A stretch of DNA of 64,000 bases. It comes from Georgenia sp. SYP-B2076. Its GTDB lineage: Bacteria > Actinomycetota > Actinomycetes > Actinomycetales > Actinomycetaceae. Made by a program: the position numbers and the translations under genes. How positions within the stretch are numbered: position 1 is the stretch's first letter; every line of letters starts with the position of its first letter. Below are positions 1 through 9,595 of this stretch, piece by piece. The notes beneath the pieces were generated by a model. The model had not been told where the DNA came from. It did no database searches and worked only from the letters and a program-made list of their open reading frames with translations. The stretch spans positions 161,008 through 225,007 of the forward strand of contig NZ_RXOZ01000034.1 of NCBI RefSeq assembly GCF_003991205.1, written 5' to 3'.

Positions 1-1
1 G

Positions 2-901
2 GCGGTGACGGACCTCGCCGGCACGGTGCTCGCCGAGGTCGACGAGCCGCTCACCATCGCGGCCGGGCCCGAGCACGTCCTGGGCTGGGTGGTCGCGGCC
101 GGGCGGCGCCTGGTCGCGTCCACGGGCCGGCCGGTCGACGAGGTCGTCGCCGTCGGCGTCGGGCTGCCCGGCCCGGTCGAGCACTCCACCGGACGGCCGA
201 TCAACCCCCCGATCATGCCGGGCTGGCACGGCTACGACGTCGTGGGGCGCCTGCGCGAGGCGTTCGACGCCCCCGTCCTGGTGGACAACGACGTCAACCT
301 CATGGCGCTCGGCGAGCACACCGCCGTGCTGCCCGACGTCGACGACCTGCTCTTCGTCAAGGTCGCCACGGGGATCGGCGCGGGCATCATCAGCGACGGC
401 GAGCTGCGCCGCGGCGCCCAGGGCGCCGCCGGGGACCTCGGGCACATCAAGGTGCGCGAGGGCCGCCGGCTGCCCTGCCGGTGCGGGAACACCGGGTGCC
501 TGGAAGCCGTCGCGAGCGGCGCCGCCATCGCCGCCGCGCTGCGCGAGGAGGGCCTCGACGCCGCCACCTCCCGGGACGTCGTCGCGCTCGTGCACGCGGG
601 CGACGTCGTCGCCTCGCGTGCGGTGCGCCAGGGCGGCCGCGTGATCGGCGGGGTGCTCGCGGGGTGCGTCAACCTGCTCAACCCCTCCGTCATCGTCATC
701 GGCGGCAACCTGGCCGCCGCCGGCGAGCAGCTCATCGCCGGGATCCGCGAGGTCGTCTACCAGGACTCCCTGCCGCTGGCCACGCAGCACCTGCGCGTCG
801 TCGTCTCGCGCACGCAGGGCCGTGCCGCCGTGCTCGGCGCGAGCGCGATGGCCACCGCCCATGTCCTCAGCCCCGCGGCGATCGACGCCGTCGTCGGCTG
901 A
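2..901 (+). CDS. ROK-family protein (sugar kinase or NagC/XylR-type repressor), 5' end outside window
   Basis: The frame is open from the window edge, so the N-terminus is missing. Numbering from the GTG at base 5, the ROK signature is clear: VDNDVN near residues 93-98 with the catalytic aspartate, a GHIKV histidine segment near 146-150, and the CxCGxxGCLE zinc motif at 158-167. ROK proteins are either cytoplasmic glucokinase-like sugar kinases or sugar-responsive repressors with an N-terminal winged helix. The part that would distinguish them lies upstream of the window. The kinase-like core looks intact. The next gene starts about 80 bp later on the same strand and is unrelated. Confidence 0.88.
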   Translation, partial: AVTDLAGTVLAEVDEPLTIAAGPEHVLGWVVAAGRRLVASTGRPVDEVVAVGVGLPGPVEHSTGRPINPPIMPGWHGYDVVGRLREAFDAPVLVDNDVNLMALGEHTAVLPDVDDLLFVKVATGIGAGIISDGELRRGAQGAAGDLGHIKVREGRRLPCRCGNTGCLEAVASGAAIAAALREEGLDAATSRDVVALVHAGDVVASRAVRQGGRVIGGVLAGCVNLLNPSVIVIGGNLAAAGEQLIAGIREVVYQDSLPLATQHLRVVVSRTQGRAAVLGASAMATAHVLSPAAIDAVVG

Positions 902-984
902 GCGACCATGTCGCGCCCGCTTTTCGGACACGGTCGCGGCCAAGCCGCCCCCGTCGGCGGCATGGCGCCGTCTACGCTGAGCCC

Positions 985-1557
985 ATGCCAGATTCCGACG
1001 CCCGCCCCACATACCTCCTCGTCGACGGGGAGAACATCGACGCCACCCTCGGCATGAGCGTCCTCGGGCGTCGCCCCGAGCCGGCCGAGCGCCCCCGGTG
1101 GGACCGCATCCTGCACTTCACCGAGGAGGTGTGGCACAAGGATGCGCGCGGCCTGTTCTTCCTGAACGCCACCAGCGGCCAGATGCCCATGAGCTTCGTG
1201 CAGGCGCTCCTGGCGATGAACTTCAACCCCATCCCGCTGGCGGGGTCGGGCACAGAGAAGGTCGTCGACATCGGCATCCAGCGCACGATGGACGCCATCC
1301 TCGCCCAGGGCACCGGCGACGTCATCCTCGCCTCCCACGACGGCGACTACATCCCGCAGGTCGAGAGCCTGCTCGACGACGGCCGCCGCGTGGGCGTCCT
1401 GTGCTTCCGCGAGTTCCTCAACTCCGAGCTCGCCGGCCTGACGGAGCGCGGCCTGCAGATCTACGACCTGGAGGACGACCTCGGCGCCTTCAACGCCGTC
1501 CTGCCGCGCGTGCGGATCATCCCGCTCACGTCCTTCGACCCCACGCGCTACCTCTAG
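985..1557 (+). CDS. NYN-domain (PIN-like, LabA/DUF88) protein
   Basis: This 190-residue protein begins with a hydrophobic strand followed by VDGENID (residues 13-19) and has an ASHDGDY acidic segment near residues 116-122. This is the acidic-residue pattern of NYN domains, which are PIN-like folds expected to bind a metal and cut RNA. Length fits a single-domain NYN protein. The ATG at 985 was chosen because it leads straight into the first conserved strand; the open frame continues far upstream but only as an antisense-type shadow. Target RNA is unknown. Cytoplasmic, apparently monocistronic. Confidence 0.8.
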   Translation: MPDSDARPTYLLVDGENIDATLGMSVLGRRPEPAERPRWDRILHFTEEVWHKDARGLFFLNATSGQMPMSFVQALLAMNFNPIPLAGSGTEKVVDIGIQRTMDAILAQGTGDVILASHDGDYIPQVESLLDDGRRVGVLCFREFLNSELAGLTERGLQIYDLEDDLGAFNAVLPRVRIIPLTSFDPTRYL

Positions 1558-2030
1558 GCCGCGACAGGTACGGGCCGCCCCATGGTGGCGACAGACCCTC
1601 GGGTGGCAACACGCCCACCTTGGGTGGCGAGCGGTCAAGTCCTGACGGGCCACCGCGCGGTCGCGACCGCCAAAACTCTCATGGCGACAGGTCAAGTACT
1701 CACGGGCCAGCCCCTCATGGCGACCGGTCAAGCGCTCACGGGCCGCTCACGCCTGTGCTCACTGGCCTGCGCGGGGCGGCGAGCGGTCGGCCCGGGGCAG
1801 CGCGCGGATCGCGCCACAAACGCCGCCTGTCAAGGGACCGCCGGTGCTGCTGTGACGCGTGAGGTGCCGCGGCGGTGGCCGGCCGGCCCCGCCCGCGACC
1901 TTTGTGGCGCGATCAGCACGGTCGGCGCGACGCGCGCGCCACAGCCGCGCGCGCACCGCCGGAACGTCGGCCGGCGGCCCCGGCCCGCCGCCGCGATGAG
2001 CCACGCTGCCGCACCTCCGGAAGCCGCCTC
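1558..2030. other. Non-coding gap with dispersed repeat copies
   Basis: No convincing gene is seen in these 473 bp. The first 190 bp hold three degenerate copies of a 20-bp motif that recurs near 15.5 kb and 18.6 kb. The rest is GC-rich sequence with open frames on both strands but no family resemblance. Confidence 0.6.
1628..1740 (+). repeat. Three degenerate copies of the GGTCAAGT repeat
   Basis: Copies at 1628-1647, 1685-1704 and 1721-1740 share the core CGACNGGTCAAGT followed by a CTCACG-like end. They match the better conserved set at 15521-15641 (TGACCGGTCAAGTCCTCGCA) and one inverted copy at 18569-18588. All are intergenic. Function unknown. Confidence 0.7.
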
Positions 2031-3710
2031 GTGAGCCCGACGCCCAAACCCGTGCTCCCGACGCACACGCGGCGCCCCGCCGGCGACCTCCCCCGGTCTC
2101 TGCTGGTCCGGCGCGCCCGCCTCGTCCCCGTCGGCGTCTCGGCGAGGACCACCGGCGCGCCCATGGACGTGCGGATCGTCGACGGAGTCGTCACCGACGT
2201 CGGGGCGCGTCTCGATCGTCTCCCGGTCGAGGACGTCCTCGAGGCGGAGGGCCGCTGGGCGATCCCGGGCCTGTGGGACCACCACGTGCACCTCGGCCAG
2301 TGGGCGTCGACCTTCAGCCGCCTCGACCTCGGCACCGCCGCGAGCGCGGCGGAGGCGCTGGAGCTCGTGCGCGCCCGGCTCGAGGCCGAGCCGCCGGCGC
2401 GGGACGACATCCTCGTCGGCTTCGGGTTCCGCGACGCCCTGTGGCCCGACGCGCCCTCGCTGGCGGCGCTGGACGCCGTGGCGGGTGACGTACCGGTGAC
2501 CCTGCTCTCCGGTGACGTGCACTGCGGCTGGTTGAGCAGCCGCGCCCGCGAGCTTCTCGGCGCGGCGCCGGGCGGCGCACGCGACGGCGGTGCGCACGAC
2601 GGCGGCGCGTGCGACGGCGGCGCGCGCGGCGGCGGCCCGCCCGACGACGGGCTCATCCGGGAGGCGCCCTGGTTCGAGGTCCTCCAACGCCTGCGCGAAC
2701 GGCCCGGTCCCGACCCCGCCGCCGCGTACCGCCGGGCGCTCGGCGATGCGGCCGCGCGCGGCGTCGTGGGCGTGACGGAGCTGGAGTGGGCGCCCAACCA
2801 CCGGGAGTGGCCGGACCGCGTCGCCGAGGGCCTGGACCTCGTCCGCGTGCGCGCCGGGTTCTATGCGGAGCACCTCGACGATGTCCTCGCCACCGGCCGG
2901 CGCACCGGCGACGCGCTGCCCGGCGGCCGTGGCCTCGTGACCATGGGCGCTCTGAAGATCATCTCCGACGGCTCGCTGAACACCCGTACCGCGCACTGCC
3001 TCGCGCCCTACGCCGACCCGCCAGACCCCGAGCACCCCCACGGCGTGCAGACCGTGGACCCGCAGACGCTCGAGGAGCTGCTGCGCCGGGCCCGGGCGGG
3101 TGGGCTCGACGTTGCCGTCCACGCGATCGGCGACGCGGCGGCCGGCATCGCCCTGGACGCCTTCGCCGCCGCGGGCGCCCGCGGGTCGATCGAGCACGCC
3201 CAGCTCCTGGCCCCCGAGCACGCGGAGCGGCTGGCGCGCCTGGGCGTGGTGGCCAGCGTGCAGCCAGCGCAGCTGCTGGACGACCGCGACGTGACCGAGC
3301 GGGTCTGGCCCGGCCGCGCCGACCGGTCCTTCCCGCTCCGCGCCCTCCTCGACGCCGGGGCCACGCTGGCGTTCGGGTCCGACGCACCGGTGGCCCCGCT
3401 GGACCCGTGGCTCGCGATGGCGGCCGCCGTGCACCGCAGCGCCGACGAGCGCCCGCCCTGGCATCCCGAGCAGCAGATCACCGCGGCCGAGGCCCTGGCG
3501 GCCAGCACGGATGGGCAGCGCACGCTGGCGCCGGGCGGCCGCGGCGACGTCGTCCTGCTCGACGCCGACCCGCTCGCCGCAGGGACTGCGGCCCGCACCG
3601 GCGAGACGGTGGCCCGCACCGGTGACACGGCGGACGCCGCCGCGCGCCTGCGCACGATGCGCGTGGCCGCCACCGTCGTCGCCGGCCGCATCACGCACCG
3701 CGCCCTCTGA
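2031..3710 (+). CDS. YtcJ-type metal-dependent amidohydrolase
   Basis: About 559 residues if translation starts at the GTG at 2031; a GTG at 2052 is also possible. The N-terminal beta-sandwich is followed by the HxH metal motif (DHHVHLGQ, near residues 83-90), an [14 protein letters not shown] segment, AVHAIGD and SIEHAQLL histidine motifs, and the late FGSDAP aspartate motif. This order is typical of the YtcJ branch of the amidohydrolase superfamily, whose members hydrolyse amides or formamides; the substrate here cannot be deduced. A glycine/alanine-rich insert of repeated DGGA units (2575-2645) interrupts the barrel and is unusual. Cytoplasmic. Confidence 0.82.
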   Translation: MSPTPKPVLPTHTRRPAGDLPRSLLVRRARLVPVGVSARTTGAPMDVRIVDGVVTDVGARLDRLPVEDVLEAEGRWAIPGLWDHHVHLGQWASTFSRLDLGTAASAAEALELVRARLEAEPPARDDILVGFGFRDALWPDAPSLAALDAVAGDVPVTLLSGDVHCGWLSSRARELLGAAPGGARDGGAHDGGACDGGARGGGPPDDGLIREAPWFEVLQRLRERPGPDPAAAYRRALGDAAARGVVGVTELEWAPNHREWPDRVAEGLDLVRVRAGFYAEHLDDVLATGRRTGDALPGGRGLVTMGALKIISDGSLNTRTAHCLAPYADPPDPEHPHGVQTVDPQTLEELLRRARAGGLDVAVHAIGDAAAGIALDAFAAAGARGSIEHAQLLAPEHAERLARLGVVASVQPAQLLDDRDVTERVWPGRADRSFPLRALLDAGATLAFGSDAPVAPLDPWLAMAAAVHRSADERPPWHPEQQITAAEALAASTDGQRTLAPGGRGDVVLLDADPLAAGTAARTGETVARTGDTADAAARLRTMRVAATVVAGRITHRAL

Positions 3711-3748
3711 GCCCGGTCCAACGCCCCACGCTCGCCGATGATGGGGGC

Positions 3749-4084
3749 ATGACGGTTCTCCGATCGATGATCCTGTTCGTCCTCGCCGCCGGCGCCGAGA
3801 TCGGCGGTGCCTGGCTCGTGTGGCAGGCCGTCCGGGAGGGGCGCGCGTGGTGGTGGGCGGGCCTGGGCGTCATGGCGCTGGGCCTCTACGGCTTCGTCGC
3901 GACCCTGCAGCCCGAGGCGCACTTCGGGCGCATCCTGGCCGCCTACGGCGGCGTCTTCGTCGCCGGGTCGCTGCTGTGGGGCGTGCTGGTCGACGGCTTC
4001 CGACCCGACCGCTGGGACCTCGCCGGTGCGGCGATCTGCCTGCTCGGCGTGGTGGTCATCATGTTCGCGCCCCGCCCGGCGTGA
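3749..4084 (+). CDS. YnfA / UPF0060 small membrane protein
   Basis: A 111-residue protein with four hydrophobic segments that matches the UPF0060 family in length and sequence pattern, including the opening [14 protein letters not shown] and the late [18 protein letters not shown] stretch. The family is related to small multidrug-resistance-like transporters, but its substrate is not established. Its stop overlaps a possible GTG start of the following PhzF gene, so the two may be co-translated. Confidence 0.9.
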   Translation: MTVLRSMILFVLAAGAEIGGAWLVWQAVREGRAWWWAGLGVMALGLYGFVATLQPEAHFGRILAAYGGVFVAGSLLWGVLVDGFRPDRWDLAGAAICLLGVVVIMFAPRPA

Positions 4085-4098
4085 GTACCGTGGCGGTC

Positions 4099-4941
4099 AT
4101 GAGCTCCCGCGCCTTCGCCCAGGTCGATGTCTTCTCCGCGGAGCCGTACCGGGGCAACCCGGTCGCCGTCGTCGTCGACGCCGAGGGCCTGGGCGAGACG
4201 GACATGCAGCTCTTCGCCCGCTGGACGAACCTGTCCGAGACCACCTTCCTCCTGCCCGCCACTGACCCAGCCGCCGACTACCGCGTGCGCATCTTCACCA
4301 CCGAGGAGGAGCTGCCGTTCGCCGGGCACCCCACCCTGGGATCGGCCCACGCCTGGCTCGAGGCCGGCCACGCGCCGCGCACCCCCGGCCGGCTGGTCCA
4401 GCAGTGCGGCGTCGGGCTCGTCGAGCTGCGCGAGGACGACGGGCGGTGGGCGTTCGCGGGCCCCGCGCTGACCCGGTACGAGCCCGTCGACACCGAGACG
4501 CTCGCCCAGGTCGCCGCCGGGCTGCGGCTGGACCCCGCCGACCTCCTCGACAGCTCGTGGCTGGTGAACGGCCCGACCTGGATCGGTGTGCGCCTCGCCA
4601 CGGCCGCGCAGGTCCTGGCGCTGCGCCCGGACTACGCCGCGCTGGGCGACCTGTTCGTCGGCGTGGTCGGCCCGCACACCGGTGACGCGGCGGGCGCCGG
4701 CGGCCCCGCGTTCGAGGTCCGCGCGCTCATGGGCACCGGCGTCGAGGACCCGGTCACCGGCTCCTTCAACGCGGGCGCGGCCCGCTGGCTGATGGACACC
4801 GGGCAGGCGCCGTCCTCCTACGTCGCCGCGCAGGGCACCGTCATCGGCCGCGCCGGGCGGGTCTACGTGCGCGCGGCCGACGGCGAGGTGTGGGTCGGCG
4901 GGGACGCCACGACGGCGATCGCGGGGTCGGTCCGGCTCTGA
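4099..4941 (+). CDS. PhzF-family isomerase/epimerase-like protein
   Basis: A 280-residue protein with PhzF hallmarks: the opening VDVFSAEPYRGNPVAVV containing GNP, then TTFLLPA, a FAGHPTLGSAHAWLE segment, and the late EDPVTGSFNAGAARWL motif. PhzF proteins have two diaminopimelate-epimerase-like halves and catalyse isomerisations; most members are uncharacterised, and no phenazine genes are present here. ATG 4099 places the conserved motif correctly. GTG 4081 is in frame and overlaps the YnfA stop, so it is an alternative start. Confidence 0.88.
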   Translation: MSSRAFAQVDVFSAEPYRGNPVAVVVDAEGLGETDMQLFARWTNLSETTFLLPATDPAADYRVRIFTTEEELPFAGHPTLGSAHAWLEAGHAPRTPGRLVQQCGVGLVELREDDGRWAFAGPALTRYEPVDTETLAQVAAGLRLDPADLLDSSWLVNGPTWIGVRLATAAQVLALRPDYAALGDLFVGVVGPHTGDAAGAGGPAFEVRALMGTGVEDPVTGSFNAGAARWLMDTGQAPSSYVAAQGTVIGRAGRVYVRAADGEVWVGGDATTAIAGSVRL

Positions 4942-5093
4942 CGACGGACCCCGCCGGGCGGGACGCCGCGGGGGGGGCCGAGGCAGACGCCACGGACGGA
5001 CGCCGGGCAGGACGGCGACGGCGACGGCGACGGCCAGCCTCGCCCCAGCCTGCTCCCAGGAAACCCTCAGACCGGCGGGGCACACTGGGTGTC

Positions 5094-5903
5094 ATGGAAG
5101 CGCGAACCGCCCCGCAGCCCGCCTCGAACACCACGCGGCCGCACGAGGGCGCGCGCGGGCAGGACCGGCCCCCGGAGGCCCGGCTCCTGGTCGTGGACGA
5201 CGAGCCCAGCATCCGGGAGCTGCTCTCCGCGTCCCTGCGCTTCGCCGGGTTCGAGGTGGTCACCGCCGAGGACGGCAACGCCGCGCTCCGCGCCGCGGCC
5301 GACCACCAGCCCGACCTGGTGGTCCTCGACGTCATGCTCCCGGACATGGACGGCTTCACCGTCCTGCGGCGCCTGCGCGCGCACGGCGACCCCATCCCCG
5401 TCCTCTTCCTCACCGCCCGCGACGACATGACCGACAAGGTCCAGGGCCTCACCGTCGGCGGTGACGACTACGTCACCAAGCCCTTCAGCCTCGAGGAGGT
5501 CGTGGCCCGCATCCGCGCGGTGCTCCGCCGCACGCACCCCGAGGCGGAGGACGATGGCGCCGTGCTCCGCTACGCCGACCTCGAGCTCGACGAGGACGCC
5601 CACGAGGTCCGCCGCGCCGGGCGTCAGGTCGAGCTCTCCCCCACCGAGTTCAAGCTGCTGCGGTACCTCATGATCAACGCCGAGCGCGTCGTCTCCAAGG
5701 CGCAGATCCTCGACCACGTCTGGGACTACGACTTCGCCGGTGACGCCGCCATCGTCGAGTCCTACATCTCCTACCTGCGGCGCAAGGTCGACTCCGCGTC
5801 GGCGCTGGGCCTCGAGGGCACCCCGGAGGGTGAGGCGCTGAGCCCGCTGATCCACACCCGCCGCGGCGTCGGGTACGTGCTCCGGCAGCTTCCCACGCGC
5901 TGA
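5094..5903 (+). CDS. OmpR/PhoB-family response regulator, PhoP-like
   Basis: A 269-residue regulator. The receiver domain has the acidic pair D35-D36, the phosphoacceptor D79 in LVVLDVMLPDMDG, and the conserved lysine K129 in DDYVTKPF. The C-terminal winged helix reads LSPTEFKLLRYLMINAERVVSK and ends in HTRRGVGYVLR. The wording of both domains closely resembles mycobacterial PhoP (the VGGDDYVTKPFSLEEVVARIR stretch). A basic N-terminal extension of about 25 residues precedes the receiver. It is coupled to the kinase gene by a TGATG overlap. It probably controls envelope or phosphate/pH-type responses; this is an inference from similarity. Confidence 0.95.
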   Translation: MEARTAPQPASNTTRPHEGARGQDRPPEARLLVVDDEPSIRELLSASLRFAGFEVVTAEDGNAALRAAADHQPDLVVLDVMLPDMDGFTVLRRLRAHGDPIPVLFLTARDDMTDKVQGLTVGGDDYVTKPFSLEEVVARIRAVLRRTHPEAEDDGAVLRYADLELDEDAHEVRRAGRQVELSPTEFKLLRYLMINAERVVSKAQILDHVWDYDFAGDAAIVESYISYLRRKVDSASALGLEGTPEGEALSPLIHTRRGVGYVLRQLPTR

Positions 5904-7591
5904 TGCTGACACGGCTGCGACGGCGCTGGGGCGCGTTCCCCCTCAGCGTCCAGCTCGTCGCGATCCTCGCCGCGCTGCTGCTGCTTGGCCTGGCCACGGC
6001 GGGGACCACCACGCTGACCGTGCTGCGCGCGCACCTGGTCCACCAGCTCGACGACGAGCTGACCTCCAGCGCCCGCTCGCTCGGGCAGAACACCGTCGAC
6101 CAGCTCATGGCCGGGCGCAACGAGCAACCGGTGCTCCCGTCGGACTACTACGTCCGGGTCGAGGTCGACGGCAAGGTCGACCAGATCATCAACCACCAGG
6201 CCGAGGAGCGGTTCGGGGTCCCCCGCGTCCCACGGCTCGACCTCGACGACCTCGACGACGAGCTCGAGCCGGTCACGCTCGACGGCGCGGGCAGCGCCGT
6301 GGACTGGCGCGCCGTGACGCTGCCCGTCAGCGCCGTCCGCGGCGGCCCGACGGTCGGCGCGGTCACGGTGGCCCTGCCGCTCGCCTCGGTCGACCTGACG
6401 ATCGCGCGCACCGGCCGGCTCCTCGTCCTCTCCGGTGCGGCCATCGCGGGCGTTGGCGCTTTGGCGGCGTGGTTCGCGGTGCGCCGGTCGCTACGCCCGC
6501 TCCGCGAGATCGAGGCGACTGCGGGCGCGATCGCCGCCGGCGACCTCTCCCGCCGCGTCCCCACGCCCCCGCCGACGACGGAGGTCGGCTCCCTGGCCCG
6601 GTCGCTCAACGTCATGCTCGCCCAGATCGAGCAGTCCTTCGCCGCCCAGCAAGCCTCCGAGCAGCGCATGCGCCGCTTCGTCTCCGACGCCTCCCACGAG
6701 CTGCGCACCCCGCTGGCCACCATCCGCGGGTACGGCGAGCTCTACCGCATGGGCGGCGTCGAGCCCGACGGCGTGGGGCACGCCATGAGCCGCATCGAGT
6801 CCGAGGCCAAGCGCATGGGCACGCTCGTGGAGGACCTCCTCCAGCTCGCCCGGCTCGACGAGGGACGCCCCCTGGACCTGCGCCCCGTCGACCTCACCGC
6901 GGTGGCCGCCGACGCCGTCGCCGACCTCCGCGCCGTGGCCCCGGGCCGTCCCGCGACCGTGGTGCCGCTCGCGGCCACCGGTGACGCCGGCGCCGACGCG
7001 ACGGTCCCACCCGTGGTGGTCACGGCCGACGGGGACAAGATCCGCCAGGTGGTCGCCAACCTGGTGGGCAACGTCCTGCAGCACACCCCCGCAGGCACGC
7101 CGGTGGAGATCGCCGTCGGGCAGCCCGAACCGGAGTGGGCGCTGATCGAGGTCCGCGACCACGGTCCCGGGATCGCCGAGGATGACGCCCCGCGGGTCTT
7201 CGAGCGCTTCTTCCGAGTGGATCCCTCCCGCACTCGCAGCTCCGGCGGCTCGGGGCTGGGCCTGGCGATCGTCGCGGCCATCATGGGCGCCCACCATGGC
7301 GGCGTGCGGGTGCTCCCCACGCCCGGCGGCGGCACGACGGTGCAGGTCGCCGCGCCGGTGGCCGGGCCGCCGCCCGCACCCGTGCCGGCGGGCGAGGGCG
7401 ACGAGGCGCAGCCGGCGCCCGCCCACGACGGCGACGAGGCGCAGCCGGCGCCCGCGAGCACCACGCCGCGGGGCCGCTCCCCGCACGCGTCCCCGGCGGC
7501 GCACCCCAAAGGCGCCACCGCCGCCACGGCGGAGCAGGCTCCGCCCGCCGCCGAGCAGGCACCCCCCGCGGGCGTCGCTGACCGCCGCTGA
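5903..7591 (+). CDS. Sensor histidine kinase, PhoR-like partner of the upstream regulator
   Basis: A 562-residue membrane kinase. It has a transmembrane segment near residues 15-38, an extracytoplasmic loop, a second transmembrane segment near 172-193, and a HAMP region. The HisKA box DASHELRTP carries the phospho-accepting H265. HATPase motifs follow: NLVGNVLQHT (N box), DHGPGI (G1) and GGSGLGLAIV (G2). The last ~90 residues are alanine/proline-rich and contain a duplicated GDEAQPAPA unit; they look disordered and dispensable. The ATG overlaps the regulator stop (TGATG), so the pair is one operon. Confidence 0.95.
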   Translation: MLTRLRRRWGAFPLSVQLVAILAALLLLGLATAGTTTLTVLRAHLVHQLDDELTSSARSLGQNTVDQLMAGRNEQPVLPSDYYVRVEVDGKVDQIINHQAEERFGVPRVPRLDLDDLDDELEPVTLDGAGSAVDWRAVTLPVSAVRGGPTVGAVTVALPLASVDLTIARTGRLLVLSGAAIAGVGALAAWFAVRRSLRPLREIEATAGAIAAGDLSRRVPTPPPTTEVGSLARSLNVMLAQIEQSFAAQQASEQRMRRFVSDASHELRTPLATIRGYGELYRMGGVEPDGVGHAMSRIESEAKRMGTLVEDLLQLARLDEGRPLDLRPVDLTAVAADAVADLRAVAPGRPATVVPLAATGDAGADATVPPVVVTADGDKIRQVVANLVGNVLQHTPAGTPVEIAVGQPEPEWALIEVRDHGPGIAEDDAPRVFERFFRVDPSRTRSSGGSGLGLAIVAAIMGAHHGGVRVLPTPGGGTTVQVAAPVAGPPPAPVPAGEGDEAQPAPAHDGDEAQPAPASTTPRGRSPHASPAAHPKGATAATAEQAPPAAEQAPPAGVADRR

Positions 7592-7906
7592 CCGCCGCCG
7601 ACGCCGCTGACCGCCACTGAAAGCCACTGAAGGCCGCCGTACCCCGCGCCCCATCGCCCCCGTGAGCGCGGCTGAACGCGGCCTCGACCCGCCGGAACCG
7701 CGTTTGCCCCACGACTGGGGCGGATGGCTACCAACGAGGCACGATCGGGGGCCCCATCGGTCACACCTGCCCCAGTCGTGGGGCAATCGGCTCATTCCGT
7801 GCGTGCGACCGGGGCAGTCGCTCGATGCGCCAGTAGCGGCCCCCGGCGACAGACCGCGGGCGGGCGTGCGACCGGAGCCTGTGCCGGAGCCGCTACCGGT
7901 GCGCGC
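7592..7906. other. Intergenic region between convergent genes
   Basis: No gene is seen. The region starts with repeats of GACCGCC-like sequence after the kinase stop and holds the long inverted repeat described separately at 7704-7786. Both flanking genes end here, so termination is the expected role. Confidence 0.6.
7704..7786. repeat. 18-bp perfect inverted repeat, 47-bp loop
   Basis: Arm 7704-7721 (TTGCCCCACGACTGGGGC) is the exact reverse complement of 7769-7786. Each arm is itself a small hairpin (GCCCC-N6-GGGGC), so the region could fold as two small hairpins or one long stem. It lies between convergent genes. Possible bidirectional terminator or small repeat element. Confidence 0.75.
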
Positions 7907-9595
7907 TCACCACTCCCGGTGCGCCGGCAGCAGCGTCCCGGGGTTGAGGTTCCGCCCGGGGTCGACCGAGCGCAGCAGCCCGACCATGACGTCGGCGCCG
8001 GCGGCGGAGATGTCCTCCTCGAGCCAGCGGGCGTGGTCGGTGCCCACGCCGTGGTGGTGGGAGATCGTCGCGCCGGTGTCCATGAACGACTGCTGGACCG
8101 CGTTCTTGACCGCCCAGTAGTTCTCCAGCTGCGCATCCACGTCCGCGGTCCCGGGCGCGAACGCGAAGGTGAAGTACAGGCACGCGCCCGAGTGGTAGCT
8201 GTGCGAGAGGTGGCACATGACGAAGCCCTTGACCCCGAGCCGGGCGAACGCGTCCTGCGCGGCGCGGACCGTGCCGGTGTAGACGTCCATCAGCTTCGAC
8301 CACGGCGCCGCGGTCTCGGAGACGTCGGCGAGGCCACCGATGTCGAGGAGGAAGTCGCGGATGTAGGGCGTGTCGAACTTCTTCTGGTCGTACAGCGTGC
8401 CGGGGCCCTTGCCGAGCTTGATGCCGCCGTGCTTCTTGGCGATCTTGGCGACGATGGCCTTGTTGCGCCCCACGTGCTCGGCCCCGCCCTCGTACCCGAT
8501 GTAGGACAGGCACGCCGCGTCCAGGTCCCAGCCGCGGCGCCGCAGGACGTCGAAGAGCACCTTGGAGACCTTCCCAGAGATGCCCTTGCTCTTCTTCTGG
8601 GTGGACAGGGAGAACGCGGTCTCGTTGGCATCGGAGACCCGGGTGACGCTCGGCGCGGCGTCGGAGGTGGAGATCTCCTGCATGGCAGCCAGGCCGGCGG
8701 ACCAGGTCGGGTAGAGGTAGGCGATGATCTCGCGGTGCTCCGGCAGGCGGTGCACGTTGACCCAGGCCTCGGTGACCACGCCCATGCGCCCCTCGGAGCC
8801 GAGGATCATCTCGCGCACGCTGGGCCCCGAGGACGTCGACGGCAGCGGCCGCAGGACGACGACCTTGCCGGGCTGGACGACGCGCAACCCGCGGGTGATG
8901 TCCGCGATGTCGCCGTACTTGTCCGACTGCATGCCCGAGGACCGGGTGGCGATCCACCCGCCGAGGGTGGAGTGACGGAAGCTGTCGGGCTGGTGGCCCA
9001 TGGTCCAGCCGCGCGCGACGAGCTGCTCCTCCATGTCCGGGCCGAGCACGCCCGCCTGGATGCGGGCCAGGCCCGCGGCCTCGTCCACCTCGAGAACTCG
9101 GTTCATGCGCCCGAGGTCGAGGGAGACGACGGCGCGCTGCTCGTCGGGCGGCGGGGTCAGCGAGCCGGAGATGTTGGAGCCGCCCCCGAAGGGGATGAGC
9201 ACGGCGTCGGCCGCGACGACGGCGTCGACGACCGCCCGCACCTGGTCCTCGTCGGCGGGGTAGACCACGACGTCGGGCACGCGCGGCAGGTCGCCGGCGC
9301 GCACCCGCACCAGGTCGGCGAGGCCCTTGCCGTAGGTGTGGACCACGCGGTCCATGTCGGCCTGGACCACGTGCTCGTCCCCGACGGCGGAGCGCAGCCG
9401 CTCGGCGAGCTCCTCGCCCAGGCGGGGGGCGGGCACGTCCAGGTCCTCGAACGACGGCGGCGGCGTGGCGGGCGCGCCGAGGTCGATGCCGACCCGGTCC
9501 AGCACGAACGGTGCCATCTTGGGCTTGTCGCGGTAGTTGAAGGCGACGCCCTCGACGCCCCAGCCCCACCACTTCTGGTGCGAAACACCGTTCAC
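7907..9595 (-). CDS. Alkyl-dihydroxyacetonephosphate synthase-like FAD enzyme (AGPS family)
   Basis: A 562-residue flavoprotein. The PP-loop FAD motif is FGGGSNISGS. A long segment GHQPDSFRHSTLGGWIATRSSGM matches the AGPS family, as do the late CHLSHSYHSGACLYF and ISHHHGVGTDHARWL histidine motifs. AGPS replaces the acyl chain of acyl-DHAP with a fatty alcohol, making the ether bond of ether lipids. Start GTG 9595 is supported by AGGAGG six bases upstream and overlaps the stop of the acyltransferase gene (GTGA). Last gene of a four-gene operon that supplies matching activities. Some bacterial homologues are annotated only as FAD-binding oxidases, so activity is inferred. Confidence 0.85.
   Translation of the reverse strand: MNGVSHQKWWGWGVEGVAFNYRDKPKMAPFVLDRVGIDLGAPATPPPSFEDLDVPAPRLGEELAERLRSAVGDEHVVQADMDRVVHTYGKGLADLVRVRAGDLPRVPDVVVYPADEDQVRAVVDAVVAADAVLIPFGGGSNISGSLTPPPDEQRAVVSLDLGRMNRVLEVDEAAGLARIQAGVLGPDMEEQLVARGWTMGHQPDSFRHSTLGGWIATRSSGMQSDKYGDIADITRGLRVVQPGKVVVLRPLPSTSSGPSVREMILGSEGRMGVVTEAWVNVHRLPEHREIIAYLYPTWSAGLAAMQEISTSDAAPSVTRVSDANETAFSLSTQKKSKGISGKVSKVLFDVLRRRGWDLDAACLSYIGYEGGAEHVGRNKAIVAKIAKKHGGIKLGKGPGTLYDQKKFDTPYIRDFLLDIGGLADVSETAAPWSKLMDVYTGTVRAAQDAFARLGVKGFVMCHLSHSYHSGACLYFTFAFAPGTADVDAQLENYWAVKNAVQQSFMDTGATISHHHGVGTDHARWLEEDISAAGADVMVGLLRSVDPGRNLNPGTLLPAHREW

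Noticed and set aside
481..984. Upstream extension of the NYN gene inside the ROK gene
   Set aside because: It is arginine-rich shadow translation of the ROK gene in another frame; the real start is ATG 985.
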